Positions 8,892 through 17,574 of a stretch of 64,000 nucleotides of DNA are shown here, one piece after another. The stretch is from Thermoplasmatota archaeon (GTDB lineage: Archaea; Thermoplasmatota; Thermoplasmata; Thermoplasmatales; Thermoplasmataceae): assembly GCA_023379355.1 (NCBI GenBank), contig JAMCUD010000110.1:4412-68411 (forward strand), given 5' to 3'. Position numbers and translations under genes: made by a program. Each line of letters opens with the position of its first letter. Within the stretch, counting starts at the first letter, position 1. The notes below the pieces were generated by a model. The model was not told the origin of the DNA. It saw only the letters and a list, made by a program, of their open reading frames with translations, and ran no database searches.

Positions 8892-10101
8892 AGGCTTTCT
8901 CCTCCATCTTCATTCCTGCCATCTCCAGTATGGTCAGGGAGAGCTCCGGTTTACTCATTGTTGATCTTACTATTTCCGGACCTCCATGAATTACGTAACT
9001 TTTGTTCCCGGGCCCGAATGGCTTCTTTCCACCTGCGAGATCGTTCACAACAAGCATATCGCAAATCTTCAGGAGATCTTCGATCTTTTTCGGATCAGAA
9101 TCCCTTGAGGCAGAAAGCTTGAACCCAACGATCAGAGACTTGGTTTTTTTCCTTATCCTGGTGATGATTTTGGATCTTGGGACAAGCTTGAGATCAATTT
9201 CCTGGCCTCCATCCAGTTTGCCATTCTCCGGGGATGTGATTCTGAAGTCCGAGAGGGAAGCGGGAACAAGGATAATATCGGGATTATACAGCCCAATTGA
9301 TTCCAGTCCCCTGGATTCGAACTCGTCAGATGAATTTGCAGATATGTGATGCACGTAGGATGGGAGATCGTATGATGAGTTGCCTATATAAACAACCTTC
9401 TCAGCCCCTAGCCTGAAGGCATTCCTGGCAATCCAGAGTGCGGTCAGACCCGTGCTTCCATTTGTGATTGATCTCACTGAATCGATCACCTCTGAGCTTT
9501 TACCTCCCAGTATGAGAACTGTTTTTCCTTTGAGAATATAAGAACCGGATACCCGGCATACCCAGTCAATTACGGTGTCATTGTCCTCTATCTTTGCCTT
9601 GCCCTCTTCAATCCTGGGAGGTACGACTTCAACTCCGTTATTCTGCAGGAACTCAAGGTTTTTCTGAACTGCCGGATTGTAGAGCATTGCTTCATGCATC
9701 GTTGGTGACAATAGAACTCGATTCCCATTCCCATGGGCAAAGCTGAAGAAAAGAGAAGGTGGATCATCAGCAATTCCTGATGCAGCCTTTCCAATGAAGT
9801 TGTATGTTGCAGGAATGACAGCCATGATCTTTGAGGATGGATCGCCGTGGAATTCCGAAACGTGCTCTACCCTTCCCGTTATATCTGAGATCACCTCATT
9901 ATCTGATGCCCACTGGAAAACCTTTTTTCCCACAAGTTCAGCAGCCTCACTGGAGATCACAACTTTTACCTCGGCACCCTCCCTTCTTAGTCCTCTTATA
10001 ATATCAGGCGTCCGATAGATGGAAATGCTCCCTGTGACTGCTACAATGACTGTTTTTCCCTTAAGGAACTCCTCATACCTTTCATTCTCCGGCAGATCCA
10101 T
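8866..10101 (-). CDS. coaBC: Bifunctional phosphopantothenoylcysteine decarboxylase / phosphopantothenate-cysteine ligase
   Basis: 411 aa from ATG 10101, chosen because an AGGTGA ribosome site overlapping the preceding stop codon lies four bases ahead; a longer frame to 10179 overlaps the thioesterase gene. The N-terminal flavoprotein domain has aVTGSIsiYrtpdiiR, a vIPATYNfIGKaAsGIaDd segment and the SPTMHeaMlyNPavQ loop typical of archaeal CoaC. The C-terminal CoaB domain includes GGKssevID, a lysine-rich substrate loop and the NDlaggkkpFG motif. It makes 4'-phosphopantetheine precursors for coenzyme A. Confidence 0.9.
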   Translation of the reverse strand: MDLPENERYEEFLKGKTVIVAVTGSISIYRTPDIIRGLRREGAEVKVVISSEAAELVGKKVFQWASDNEVISDITGRVEHVSEFHGDPSSKIMAVIPATYNFIGKAASGIADDPPSLFFSFAHGNGNRVLLSPTMHEAMLYNPAVQKNLEFLQNNGVEVVPPRIEEGKAKIEDNDTVIDWVCRVSGSYILKGKTVLILGGKSSEVIDSVRSITNGSTGLTALWIARNAFRLGAEKVVYIGNSSYDLPSYVHHISANSSDEFESRGLESIGLYNPDIILVPASLSDFRITSPENGKLDGGQEIDLKLVPRSKIITRIRKKTKSLIVGFKLSASRDSDPKKIEDLLKICDMLVVNDLAGGKKPFGPGNKSYVIHGGPEIVRSTMSKPELSLTILEMAGMKMEEKAYEGYNGTE

Positions 10102-10105
10102 ACAC

Positions 10106-10501
10106 TCACCTGAAAACAAACCAGGAACCTGTTCCCCTGGCACAGAGTTTTCCCTCTCCATCATGAATTTCCATTTCACAGAAAACCAGTCTCTGACCCT
10201 CCTTTGTAATTTTTCCTGTAGCTATCACAGGACCGCTGGATATTGGTCTCATAAAATCTGTATTGAGGTTAACGGTTACCTGATTGACCAGATTGCCTCT
10301 GGTAACTATTGACAGACCCCCGGCAGTGTCCAGAAGACTCATTATTGCACCACCATGCATTATTCCTCCCGATCTAGAGATTGAAGTGGAAAATTGAGTC
10401 TTAATCTTAACAAAGCCATCTCCAGATTCCACGAGTTCGACCCCTCCCATTTGACTGAGGAATGGATCTTCCTTCAGGATCTGTTTGATGATATCTTGCA
10501 T
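10106..10501 (-). CDS. PaaI-like hotdog thioesterase
   Basis: 131 aa single hotdog domain. The motif GGimHGGAIMSLLDTAGG near residue 43 is the substrate-binding loop and central helix of the PaaI/COG2050 family, with Asp as the likely catalytic acid. It would hydrolyse an acyl-CoA; which one is unknown. The stop codon provides the ribosome site of coaBC four bases on, so both form one operon linked to CoA metabolism. Confidence 0.85.
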   Translation of the reverse strand: MQDIIKQILKEDPFLSQMGGVELVESGDGFVKIKTQFSTSISRSGGIMHGGAIMSLLDTAGGLSIVTRGNLVNQVTVNLNTDFMRPISSGPVIATGKITKEGQRLVFCEMEIHDGEGKLCARGTGSWFVFR

Positions 10502-10814
10502 AGCTTACTGTAATGGCATCTTAATGTTAAGTTTGTTGACCTTTCACCTACCGGCATTTCAATATAGTTTGAATGCATGTAATTCTGTCCCTTCTCTCAG
10601 GCTTATGTCGGCTCTGGTTCCGGTCAAGAGCGTATGTATTTGAGGGCTGCCTTTCGTGAGATCGGCTGGATTGTTGTGAAATATAATAGCTATTTTCGCA
10701 ACAAATAATGATTTTTATAATTCATTCATATTGTTTGTATTTCCTTAAAATTAACAAATCAGATATATGATTTTGGAATAGAAAAAATTTTAAATATGTA
10801 TTTCATTAGTAGCT
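10502..10814. other. Divergent intergenic region (313 bp) with dyad
   Basis: Separates the leftward thioesterase operon from the rightward trmB gene. It contains an imperfect inverted repeat, TTGTTGTGAAATA at 10671-10683 and TATTTTCGCAACAA at 10691-10704 with a 7-bp spacer, which could be an operator or a hairpin. It also holds two TATA-like stretches (near 10712 and 10788). No open frame worth calling was seen. Confidence 0.5.
10788..10796 (+). promoter_or_regulatory. TATA box of trmB-like gene
   Basis: TTTTAAATA centred about 21 bp before the ATG at 10815, in an A-rich context. The spacing implies a leaderless or nearly leaderless mRNA. Confidence 0.5.
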
Positions 10815-11525
10815 ATGGAAGCTAATTTGGAGCAATTATCCGAGGTTTCTGATATGCTCAAACTTCTTGGAATGTCTTCCTATGAGGCTCAGGCCTTTTC
10901 TGCCCTCATTTTCCATGGAGTTGCAAATGCAGATACTGTCGCCGATACTGCAAAGATACCCAGAACATCAGCATACAAAGTAATGGAATCCCTTGTGGGA
11001 AAGGGATTTGCCAAGGAAACGGACGGAAGACCTAAGATGTTTCGGTCAGTGGACCTTGGAAAACTAAGGTCTGAATATCAAGATAAATTTGACCTTCTCT
11101 TCAAGAGGCTCAAGGAGCTACAGGACGCCGTTCCATCAAAGGGGGAGCCGCAACTGGTTTACACAATATATGGAAACCAGAAGGTAATGTCGAAAATGGC
11201 AGAAATGGTGAACCTTGCCGAGAAGGAGCTCATAATATGCACCCCAAAGGTAAGAGAGATAAGGACTGAATTGAGGAAAAATCTTGAATATGCAATAAAG
11301 AGGGGTGTCAAGGTCATCTTTGTGACTCCGCCAAATAAGAGGGTCCCGCAGGATGCTGAGGTGTTCAGAAAGGAGGGTCTAATTGCCACCGATATAGTAT
11401 GCGATCAAACCAGAGCCATGCTCGCCGGCCCAGACATGGATGCTTGCGGGTACACAGATAACCCTGCTCTCGCTCTCCACGTATATCAGTTTGTCAGGAT
11501 GATAATTCAGGGTGAAATAGGATGA
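10815..11525 (+). CDS. TrmB-family transcriptional regulator
   Basis: 236 aa. Residues ~10-75 form a winged helix-turn-helix (LgmssYEAqaFsaLi… tAkIPRTSAYKVMEsLvgKGf), the hallmark N-terminus of TrmB. The C-terminal half (GnqkVmskMaemVnlAekeLiiCTpKvr) is the TrmB effector-binding domain. It stands 13 bp ahead of the endonuclease IV gene, which it could regulate together with itself; the ligand is unknown. Confidence 0.85.
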   Translation: MEANLEQLSEVSDMLKLLGMSSYEAQAFSALIFHGVANADTVADTAKIPRTSAYKVMESLVGKGFAKETDGRPKMFRSVDLGKLRSEYQDKFDLLFKRLKELQDAVPSKGEPQLVYTIYGNQKVMSKMAEMVNLAEKELIICTPKVREIRTELRKNLEYAIKRGVKVIFVTPPNKRVPQDAEVFRKEGLIATDIVCDQTRAMLAGPDMDACGYTDNPALALHVYQFVRMIIQGEIG

Positions 11526-11538
11526 GTGGTGTTCAGCA

Positions 11539-12387
11539 ATGATCAATTCACCTTGTTTGGGGGGCCATGTCTCTACCTCCGGCGGAATTTGGTCTTCCGT
11601 GGATAGAGCCTCTGCTTTTTCATTCACAACATTTCAGATATTCTCCAAGAATCAGATGCAGTGGAAATCGAAACCTTTTGGCCCAGAGGATGTTGAGAAA
11701 TTCCGCCATGGTGTGATCAGTGCCGGAATGAGCAGCATAATGATACATGCCTCCTATCTGCTGAACATGGGGTCTGTGGACCCCGTATTAAGGGCGAAAG
11801 TCCTCGATGCATTTAAAGAGGAAATAAGGAGAGCAGACGAACTTGGTGTCGATCTGCTCACATTTCACCCTGGATCTGCTGGTGATGGTGACAGGGCTAT
11901 ATCCATAAAAACAGTGGGTGATAACCTTAATTCGGTGATCAGCAAGGACCAGAAAGTCAGGATACTGCTGGAAACATCGGCGGGGCAGGGAAGAACTGTA
12001 GGAAGCACCTTTGAAGAACTGGCAGAAATGCTTGACGAAGTGGAGTTAAAGGGTAAGGTCGGTATATGTTTCGATACCTGCCACGTATGGGCTTCAGGAT
12101 ATGACATAAGATCAGCAGAAGGCTATTCCGAAACCATGGATAGATTCAACAGCGTCCTTGGATTCAAAAACCTTGGAGGTTTTCACCTTAACGACTCGAA
12201 GAAAGGAATGGGAAGCAGAGTGGACAGGCATGAGCAGATTGGTGATGGGACCCTTGGAGTTGAAGGCATCTCAAATTTTGTGAAGGACAGAAGATTCTGG
12301 GACAGACCCTTGATACTTGAAACCCCTCTTGGAGAGCAAGGATATGCCAAGGATCTTGAGAAGATACACTCTATGCTCAAGGACTGA
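11539..12387 (+). CDS. nfo: Endonuclease IV (AP endonuclease)
   Basis: 282 aa TIM barrel. The trinuclear zinc ligands of the family are all recognisable: GGHVStSGG, iMIHASYL, LltFHPGS, lLETSAGQG, ICFDTCHvWAsGYD, GfHLNDSK, DRHeqIGdG and LETPlGeqG. The enzyme cuts 5' of abasic sites in base-excision repair, useful in a hot acid habitat. Its stop overlaps the next start (TGATG), so it is coupled to the DUF1015 gene. Confidence 0.95.
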   Translation: MINSPCLGGHVSTSGGIWSSVDRASAFSFTTFQIFSKNQMQWKSKPFGPEDVEKFRHGVISAGMSSIMIHASYLLNMGSVDPVLRAKVLDAFKEEIRRADELGVDLLTFHPGSAGDGDRAISIKTVGDNLNSVISKDQKVRILLETSAGQGRTVGSTFEELAEMLDEVELKGKVGICFDTCHVWASGYDIRSAEGYSETMDRFNSVLGFKNLGGFHLNDSKKGMGSRVDRHEQIGDGTLGVEGISNFVKDRRFWDRPLILETPLGEQGYAKDLEKIHSMLKD

Positions 12388-13583
12388 TGCAGATGAACCT
12401 GAAACCATTCAAGCCGGTATATTTTAAAATACCACTGGACAGGGCCGTCTCACCACCATTCGACACAATTTCCGAGGAACAGGAGAAGGACCTACTGTCA
12501 AGGCCTGTAAACATATACCACCTGACATCACCAAACAGCCCGGATAAAGCAAGACAACAATTTGACAGCTGGGTCCGTGAAGGGGTGCTGTCATTTGCCG
12601 AAAAGGAGGTTATGATTGTACTTGTTCAGGATTTTCCCGGTTTCGGAAGGGCCCAGTCAAGGATCGGTGTTATAGGTATAGTGGAGAGTTCCAGTGAGAG
12701 GGATGATGTTCTGCCCCATGAAAAAACCTTTGAGCACTTCGTTGAAGAGAGAAAAAAACTGATGCTCCAGATTGAGTCCCAGGTGGAGCCGATTTTCCTC
12801 GTGACTGAGTCCCAGTCCTTTGATCGAGAATTGAGACAGGCCATAAAGGGAAAGATCCCATACAGTACCTTCGAAGAACCGGTTGGTGTCGTGAACCATG
12901 CCTACTGCATTGACCAGAGAGAGACCATTGAAAAGATTTCACTTTCAGTTTCGCAGGGCAGAGCGATTGTTGCGGATGGACATCATCGTCTCAAGGCTAC
13001 TAAGGACATCTTCTCCTCAGGAAACAATAAGTCAGACTTCTGGAAGTATTCATTCTCATATGTCACCTCATATTACAATGAATCACTGCTGATTTCCGGA
13101 ATACATCGGCTTGTGACGGGTAAAACCAACGGAACTGCCTTTATGGAAAACCTCAAAAGATATTTTGATGTTGAGATGATGAATTTGCCATCACAGGCGG
13201 GAGAGATCCAGATATATGACGGTGATTACTATAAACTGACTCCCAGGGAGGCCATTTCAGGATCCCCGCCCGAGGTTGTAGACAACCTCATACTTAGAAA
13301 GTGCCTGGGCCTGTCTGATTCTGAATTGGAAAAGGAGGTTTCGTACGCTTACAATATTGCCGAAGCCATTGAAGCTGTGGATTCCCATGGTGGTATAGCA
13401 ATTCTTGTTCCCTCTTGGGACAAGAGTGAATTCCTTAACTTCCTGAAGAGAGGATGCCTTCTTCCGCAGAAATCTACATTCTTTTATCCAAAGGTCCCAT
13501 CCGGGCTTGGCATATATTCAAGGAGGAATGAAGAGATAGATTTATCATCTCCAAGAAGGTTAGAGTCTCCAGACAGATGCTAA
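12387..13583 (+). CDS. DUF1015 family protein
   Basis: 398 aa, the usual length of this conserved family. Recognised by the N-terminal SPPFDtIs segment, the central IVADGHHRLkAt motif and the C-terminal histidine/lysine-rich fold. ADGHHR may be a metal or nucleotide site; the biochemical role is not established here. Overlaps nfo by one base and the following membrane protein gene by 7 bp, consistent with one operon. Confidence 0.85.
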   Translation: MQMNLKPFKPVYFKIPLDRAVSPPFDTISEEQEKDLLSRPVNIYHLTSPNSPDKARQQFDSWVREGVLSFAEKEVMIVLVQDFPGFGRAQSRIGVIGIVESSSERDDVLPHEKTFEHFVEERKKLMLQIESQVEPIFLVTESQSFDRELRQAIKGKIPYSTFEEPVGVVNHAYCIDQRETIEKISLSVSQGRAIVADGHHRLKATKDIFSSGNNKSDFWKYSFSYVTSYYNESLLISGIHRLVTGKTNGTAFMENLKRYFDVEMMNLPSQAGEIQIYDGDYYKLTPREAISGSPPEVVDNLILRKCLGLSDSELEKEVSYAYNIAEAIEAVDSHGGIAILVPSWDKSEFLNFLKRGCLLPQKSTFFYPKVPSGLGIYSRRNEEIDLSSPRRLESPDRC

Positions 13584-14116
13584 TATCCTCCTCACTGATA
13601 GAGTCCTGGGAGACTCTAATCTACAGCACAATATTCCGTTACAAGTACGAATTCTTCTTCGGTTTCGTTGCAATATTTGTAGGCAGGAGAATATCAAGAA
13701 TCATTCTGGGACACAGGTTCAAGAGGGGATCCATAATAACTTCCCCTCTTCTGTACTTTGCATTTTCAGGGGTATCCCTGTATGGGCTGGACACTCTGAG
13801 TTTATTGTACTGTTCCATAGCCTTCTTTTTTGGCTTACTCATATCAACAGTTTTCAAGCATGGCGTTGTGTTCATCAGGAAGAAGGGAGTGCTTTACTAC
13901 AAAAGGTCGGCTTTGATCTCCCTTACATGGACTACGGCTTTTATTGTACGTGTTTACATTGAGATCTTCTATGATATAACCCAGGGGTTCATTTTATCAG
14001 TTCTCCTTATATTCCTCACTGGATTGATAATAGGAGAGGCATTCCAGATTGCGATCCAGAAACGGCTTTATGAAAGCTCAGTGAGCGAGATTATGCCAAC
14101 CATTCAGGAAAAATAA
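13577..14116 (+). CDS. Unknown membrane protein (179 aa)
   Basis: About five hydrophobic segments with basic loops (GRRiSRiiLGHRFKRG; FiRKKGvlYYKRSa). The pattern is loosely like CcdC/DUF1453-type proteins, but I cannot assign it. It overlaps the DUF1015 gene by 7 bp, supporting expression as the last gene of the TrmB-nfo-DUF1015 cluster. Confidence 0.55.
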   Translation: MLISSSLIESWETLIYSTIFRYKYEFFFGFVAIFVGRRISRIILGHRFKRGSIITSPLLYFAFSGVSLYGLDTLSLLYCSIAFFFGLLISTVFKHGVVFIRKKGVLYYKRSALISLTWTTAFIVRVYIEIFYDITQGFILSVLLIFLTGLIIGEAFQIAIQKRLYESSVSEIMPTIQEK

Positions 14117-14180
14117 ATCGATCAAAAATTGTAAATTTTCCGCTACGCAAAAATTAATAGAGACTATATTATTAAATTTC

Positions 14181-14897
14181 ATGGATTTCGTCCTCATTCC
14201 CGGAGCCTGGCTTGGAAGCTGGGTTTGGAACGATGTTGCTGATATTTTAAGAAGTAAAGGGCACAGGGTCTTCCCAATTACCTTAACCGGTATGGGCGAC
14301 AGGATTCATCTGGCACGCCCTGATCTCAAGCATCAGGATGCTGTAGAGGATGTCCTGAATGTTATCAGATATGATGGAGTTAACCACCCGGTAATAGTAG
14401 GACACAGTTTTGCAGGGACCGTTGCAGCCAAGGTTGCTGATCTCAATCATGATTCTATTTCCGGCTTGATATTCCTTGATTCATCCATCCCCCAATACAC
14501 TGAAGAAATGCAGGGTGGTGTGGATCAATGGAATGAAAAGGACAGAAACGAATTTCTTGATGATGTAAATAAGAAATGGGGCGGATATTATGTTTTAACT
14601 GACGAGTTATTTTCAAAGATCGGAGGTGATTTTTCCCCAGAACAGAAGAGAATTTTCTATTCGAGAATAACTCCCCTTCCCTACAAGTACATAGCAGATT
14701 CTATCCAGCTCAGCGCCAACTACCCCAGCATAAAGAAAGCCCATATTTTATGCACAGGAGGCGGTGATGATCCGGAAGAATTGATAAAGTTTGGTCTCTT
14801 TGGCCCACATAAAATAATAGTTTCCGGACACTGGCCTATGATTACGAAACCAGAAGAGACTGCGGCCGATCTGATATCTCTTGCAAGTTCATTCTAA
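14181..14897 (+). CDS. Alpha/beta hydrolase (plant esterase/hydroxynitrile lyase-like)
   Basis: 238 aa. The N-terminus (fVLIPGAWLGSWVW) and nucleophile elbow (VGHSFAG) match the MES/hydroxynitrile-lyase branch of alpha/beta hydrolases; the C-terminal sGHWPMitKPEE supplies the histidine. These enzymes hydrolyse small esters or lactones; substrate unknown. Own promoter: a TATA-like TATATTATTAAA lies directly ahead of the start. It is the last gene before tRNA-Thr. Confidence 0.85.
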   Translation: MDFVLIPGAWLGSWVWNDVADILRSKGHRVFPITLTGMGDRIHLARPDLKHQDAVEDVLNVIRYDGVNHPVIVGHSFAGTVAAKVADLNHDSISGLIFLDSSIPQYTEEMQGGVDQWNEKDRNEFLDDVNKKWGGYYVLTDELFSKIGGDFSPEQKRIFYSRITPLPYKYIADSIQLSANYPSIKKAHILCTGGGDDPEELIKFGLFGPHKIIVSGHWPMITKPEETAADLISLASSF

Positions 14898-14988
14898 CCT
14901 CAAATTGTAGATTTTGAGATCTTTGTCTTGCCCTCATTATTCCTGCGAGTATTTTTATTCTCTTTTTCATTCAGAATACGAAATATGT

Positions 14989-15060
14989 GCCACTGTGGCT
15001 TAGGGGTATAGCGGCTGATTCGTAATCAGCAGGTCGGGGGTTCAAATCCCCTCAGTGGCT
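14989..15060 (+). tRNA. tRNA-Thr (anticodon CGU)
   Basis: Folds fully: acceptor GCCACTG/CAGTGGC with discriminator T, anticodon stem GCTGA/TCAGC around loop TTCGTAA (anticodon CGT), T-stem GGGGG/CCCCT with loop TTCAAAT. CCA is not encoded. A TTTTTATT box A lies ~34 bp upstream. Its 3' half recurs in decayed form at 19616 and probably 20868, which marks this tRNA as a likely integration site. Confidence 0.95.
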
Positions 15061-15525
15061 CTTTTCTTACTTTCAGAAACCACATTCATTGAAAACAATC
15101 CAATTTGCAATGAAATTTATTGTATATTTTACTTAAAATTCAGCTGACCCTTAAAACATTGCTGAAGCAGATAGTTGCGAACCCCGATCTGAGAGAGAGG
15201 TTCCAGATGGGATTGACGAAGAATAAAAAATAGCTGTATTGTTGCTTATTCTAGGTCATTGAAAATACTTCTTGAATTATTTTTGTTTGTTCATCCAAAA
15301 AAACTTTAACAGTGGTTCTAGAATTTCTTAAGCATTTGAGTACATTAGCTGATCTTTAAACCATGAGTATCGACTTAATGTGCTTATATAGGACCACTAT
15401 TACAGGATAATAATCCTTTGAGTAACCTTAAAAGGCCTAACGATGCTGATTTTCATTCTCTGAGACCTCCGTATCCAATGTGGGAAGAATTTTTCCTAAC
15501 TGTTTCCACTTTAACTGCAATTTTG
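15061..15525. other. Spacer between tRNA-Thr and the MFS gene (465 bp)
   Basis: AT-rich and poor in coding signal apart from the small frame at 15418. A 33-codon stretch ending near 15232 (…IVANPDLRERFQMGLTKNKK) reads like protein but has no convincing start or family; it may be a gene fragment. The region directly borders the tRNA 3' end, where integrated elements usually land. Confidence 0.4.
15404..15417. promoter_or_regulatory. Inverted repeat sharing the MBL-operon operator half-site
   Basis: AGGAT-AATA-ATCCT. It contains GGATAATAA, identical to one half of the 9-3-9 dyad at 18299-18319. It sits ~20 bp downstream of a good box A (CTTATATA, 15383-15390) on the + strand, where a repressor would block transcription. 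Candidate second site for the neighbouring TrmB-like regulator. Confidence 0.4.
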
Positions 15526-15591
15526 TTACTTAGTTACGTTACCAAGGACTTGATGATTAATCCTGCAGGCAATCATAACGATTCCACCTGA
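15418..15591 (+). CDS. Possible small membrane ORF or gene remnant (57 aa)
   Basis: The frame runs from TTG 15418 to TGA 15591 (a later ATG is at 15478). It encodes a polar, proline-rich head (RPNDADFHSLRPPYP) followed by one hydrophobic segment (FFLTVSTLTAILLLSYV), and it ends inside the antisense 3' end of the MFS gene. A TATA box at 15383 and the repeated operator half-site just ahead suggest a real promoter. It may be the truncated N-terminus of a larger membrane protein. Family unknown. Confidence 0.25.
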   Translation: MSNLKRPNDADFHSLRPPYPMWEEFFLTVSTLTAILLLSYVTKDLMINPAGNHNDST

Positions 15592-16782
15592 AACAGCCAT
15601 CAGTAGTGCGACACCTATAAACACGGATCTAATATTCAACGCGCTTGCCAATATTCCCACAAAGATAGCGCCGAACCCATAGCCGGAATCTCGCCAGAGC
15701 CTGTAGATACCAAGTCTTGTGCCCCTTTCAGATGGTTTGACTTTGTCGTTTACCGAAGCAATGAGAACAGGATACAGAAACGCCATTCCGAGACCTGAAA
15801 GAAAACTCAGCAAGGCAATAATTAGAATTCCATGAAAGAAAACGAAACCTACCATGGCAGTTGAATCAATCCAGAAACCTGTAATTATAAGCACATTGCG
15901 GCCAATATGATCCGACAGTCTTCCCGTTATAATCTGGAGCACCCCCCACGTCATCTGATAAATTCCAACCAAAACAGCTGCAGTAAACAGGCTGAAGTGA
16001 AGTGAAAGAAGGTACAATGGCATGAGTCCCCAGAATACAACATCCACGAATTTCTCAACGAGACCGGCCTGTGAATAAGAAAAGAGGAGCCTGTTTGACC
16101 ATGATGTATCTGTAAACATCTTCATGAATGAAACTGAACTACCCGGTTGGTTTATCCCTACGTCTTCTGATCTGGCAAAGCCTACAGTTTCCCTTATTGT
16201 AAGTGCAGTTGTTCCTATTGCCACAATTACGATCACGATTCCGAACAGGAATGACGCTCCCCTTAACCCATATGACGCAGCCATATAGCCCGTAATGACT
16301 CCCGCCGTAGCCTGACCTATGTAGCCAGCTGCCTCGTTCAGCCCAACAGTAAGGCCTCGGGATGTGCTTCTGCTCAGATCCAGTCCGGCGGTTACTGTCA
16401 TAGTCCATGCGAATGCCTGATTAACGCCTACCCCGATATTGGCAAGTACAATCATATTCCAGCTTGTTGAGAAGTAGAATATGAAAGGAACTGGAATAGC
16501 GACCAGCCAACCTATAAGCAGCAGTTTCTTTCTTCCAATGTCATCTGATATTTTTCCGGAAACGAGATTGAGTACACTCTTTGTGAAGCCAAAAGCCGCC
16601 AGAAATGAGAGTATGTATAAATAAGATGAAATATGATAAATGTCCTTAGCCATTGCTGGGACGAGAACACGCTCTATACCCAGAAACCACCCAATGAAAA
16701 GGGTCAGTAACAGGAGGATAATGTACTGTGTACCGTCATGTGTTAATCTTTCTGATTGGGCACCGTTTTTTGTGTATGTCAA
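15526..16782 (-). CDS. MFS transporter
   Basis: 418 aa, twelve predicted helices. Loop motifs: GkISDDIGRKKLLL between helices 2 and 3, and GRLSDHIGRNVLI in the second half. Substrate unknown. It is the last gene of a three-gene leftward operon after the MBL-fold hydrolase and a TrmB-like regulator, so it probably moves a sulfur or organic compound handled by that hydrolase (inference). Confidence 0.85.
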   Translation of the reverse strand: MTYTKNGAQSERLTHDGTQYIILLLLTLFIGWFLGIERVLVPAMAKDIYHISSYLYILSFLAAFGFTKSVLNLVSGKISDDIGRKKLLLIGWLVAIPVPFIFYFSTSWNMIVLANIGVGVNQAFAWTMTVTAGLDLSRSTSRGLTVGLNEAAGYIGQATAGVITGYMAASYGLRGASFLFGIVIVIVAIGTTALTIRETVGFARSEDVGINQPGSSVSFMKMFTDTSWSNRLLFSYSQAGLVEKFVDVVFWGLMPLYLLSLHFSLFTAAVLVGIYQMTWGVLQIITGRLSDHIGRNVLIITGFWIDSTAMVGFVFFHGILIIALLSFLSGLGMAFLYPVLIASVNDKVKPSERGTRLGIYRLWRDSGYGFGAIFVGILASALNIRSVFIGVALLMAVSGGIVMIACRINHQVLGNVTK

Positions 16783-16794
16783 TATGAATCATCC

Positions 16795-17574
16795 TTAGGG
16801 GCATGCAGGCCGGGATTTGTCCCATATCATTTCGAAATGTTCTCCGGACTGCAAAACGCAATTACTGCATGGTTCCACTATTCCATATATCTCATGGTCT
16901 TTCTCCATAGATATCATAAATGAGGTTTCATCGTCAAAAACATAGTACCTTGAATTCAACCTGTCATATATTCTTGAGAATGGTATGAGATCATCTGGAA
17001 TTTCTTTTGCTTCGCTGGAGGAAAATATCATTTTCAACTGAACATCCGTCCTAGATTTGATTATTTCATGCAATTTACTGTCGACTGTTCTGATACCCGG
17101 GTCCATCACATAAATTGAACGCCGTGCTTTTTTTATCATGGTCTGGAGGTAAGACTGTACCTTACTGGAACCAACTATGTTCCAGGACACCTTGAGATCA
17201 CCCGATCTGATTACATTCCTCCTGACAACTGACAGGTAATTGGTTATGTGTCCCTCAATCCCATCGATCCTGGATCTGACCTCATCACAAAGGATACCAA
17301 TAACAATGTCCGGTTCAGCGATTGAAAACAAGGAAGGACTGCTTGATACCCTCTGTACCAGATTAAGTTGGATCAATCTCTCCAAAACTGCGTATACTTT
17401 TGTATAAGGAATCTCAGTTGTTTGGGAAAGCCCTCTTGCCGTCATTCCTCCGCAGGATAGGGTGAGAAATAACTCAGCCTCATAGTGTGTAAGCCCAAGA
17501 TATTCGAGCTCATCCAATATTTTGGAACGTGCATCTGCATTATCTTCCATGTCTGACGTCTTAATTTGCCCCAA
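16795..17574 (-). CDS. TrmB-like transcriptional regulator
   Basis: 259 aa. An N-terminal winged HTH (eLEYLGLThYEAELFLTLs… tTEIPYTKVYAVLErLiqLnLV) is followed by a TrmB-type sensor region (GSSKVqsYLqtMIKKARrSIYVMDPG). The TTG start at 17574 is preceded by GGGAGAT and overlaps the upstream MBL gene by 14 bp; an ATG at 17550 is the alternative. Two cysteines near the end (EPCSNC) could make it redox- or metal-responsive. Likely regulates its own operon through the dyad at 18299-18319. Confidence 0.8.
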   Translation of the reverse strand: MGQIKTSDMEDNADARSKILDELEYLGLTHYEAELFLTLSCGGMTARGLSQTTEIPYTKVYAVLERLIQLNLVQRVSSSPSLFSIAEPDIVIGILCDEVRSRIDGIEGHITNYLSVVRRNVIRSGDLKVSWNIVGSSKVQSYLQTMIKKARRSIYVMDPGIRTVDSKLHEIIKSRTDVQLKMIFSSSEAKEIPDDLIPFSRIYDRLNSRYYVFDDETSFMISMEKDHEIYGIVEPCSNCVLQSGEHFEMIWDKSRPACP

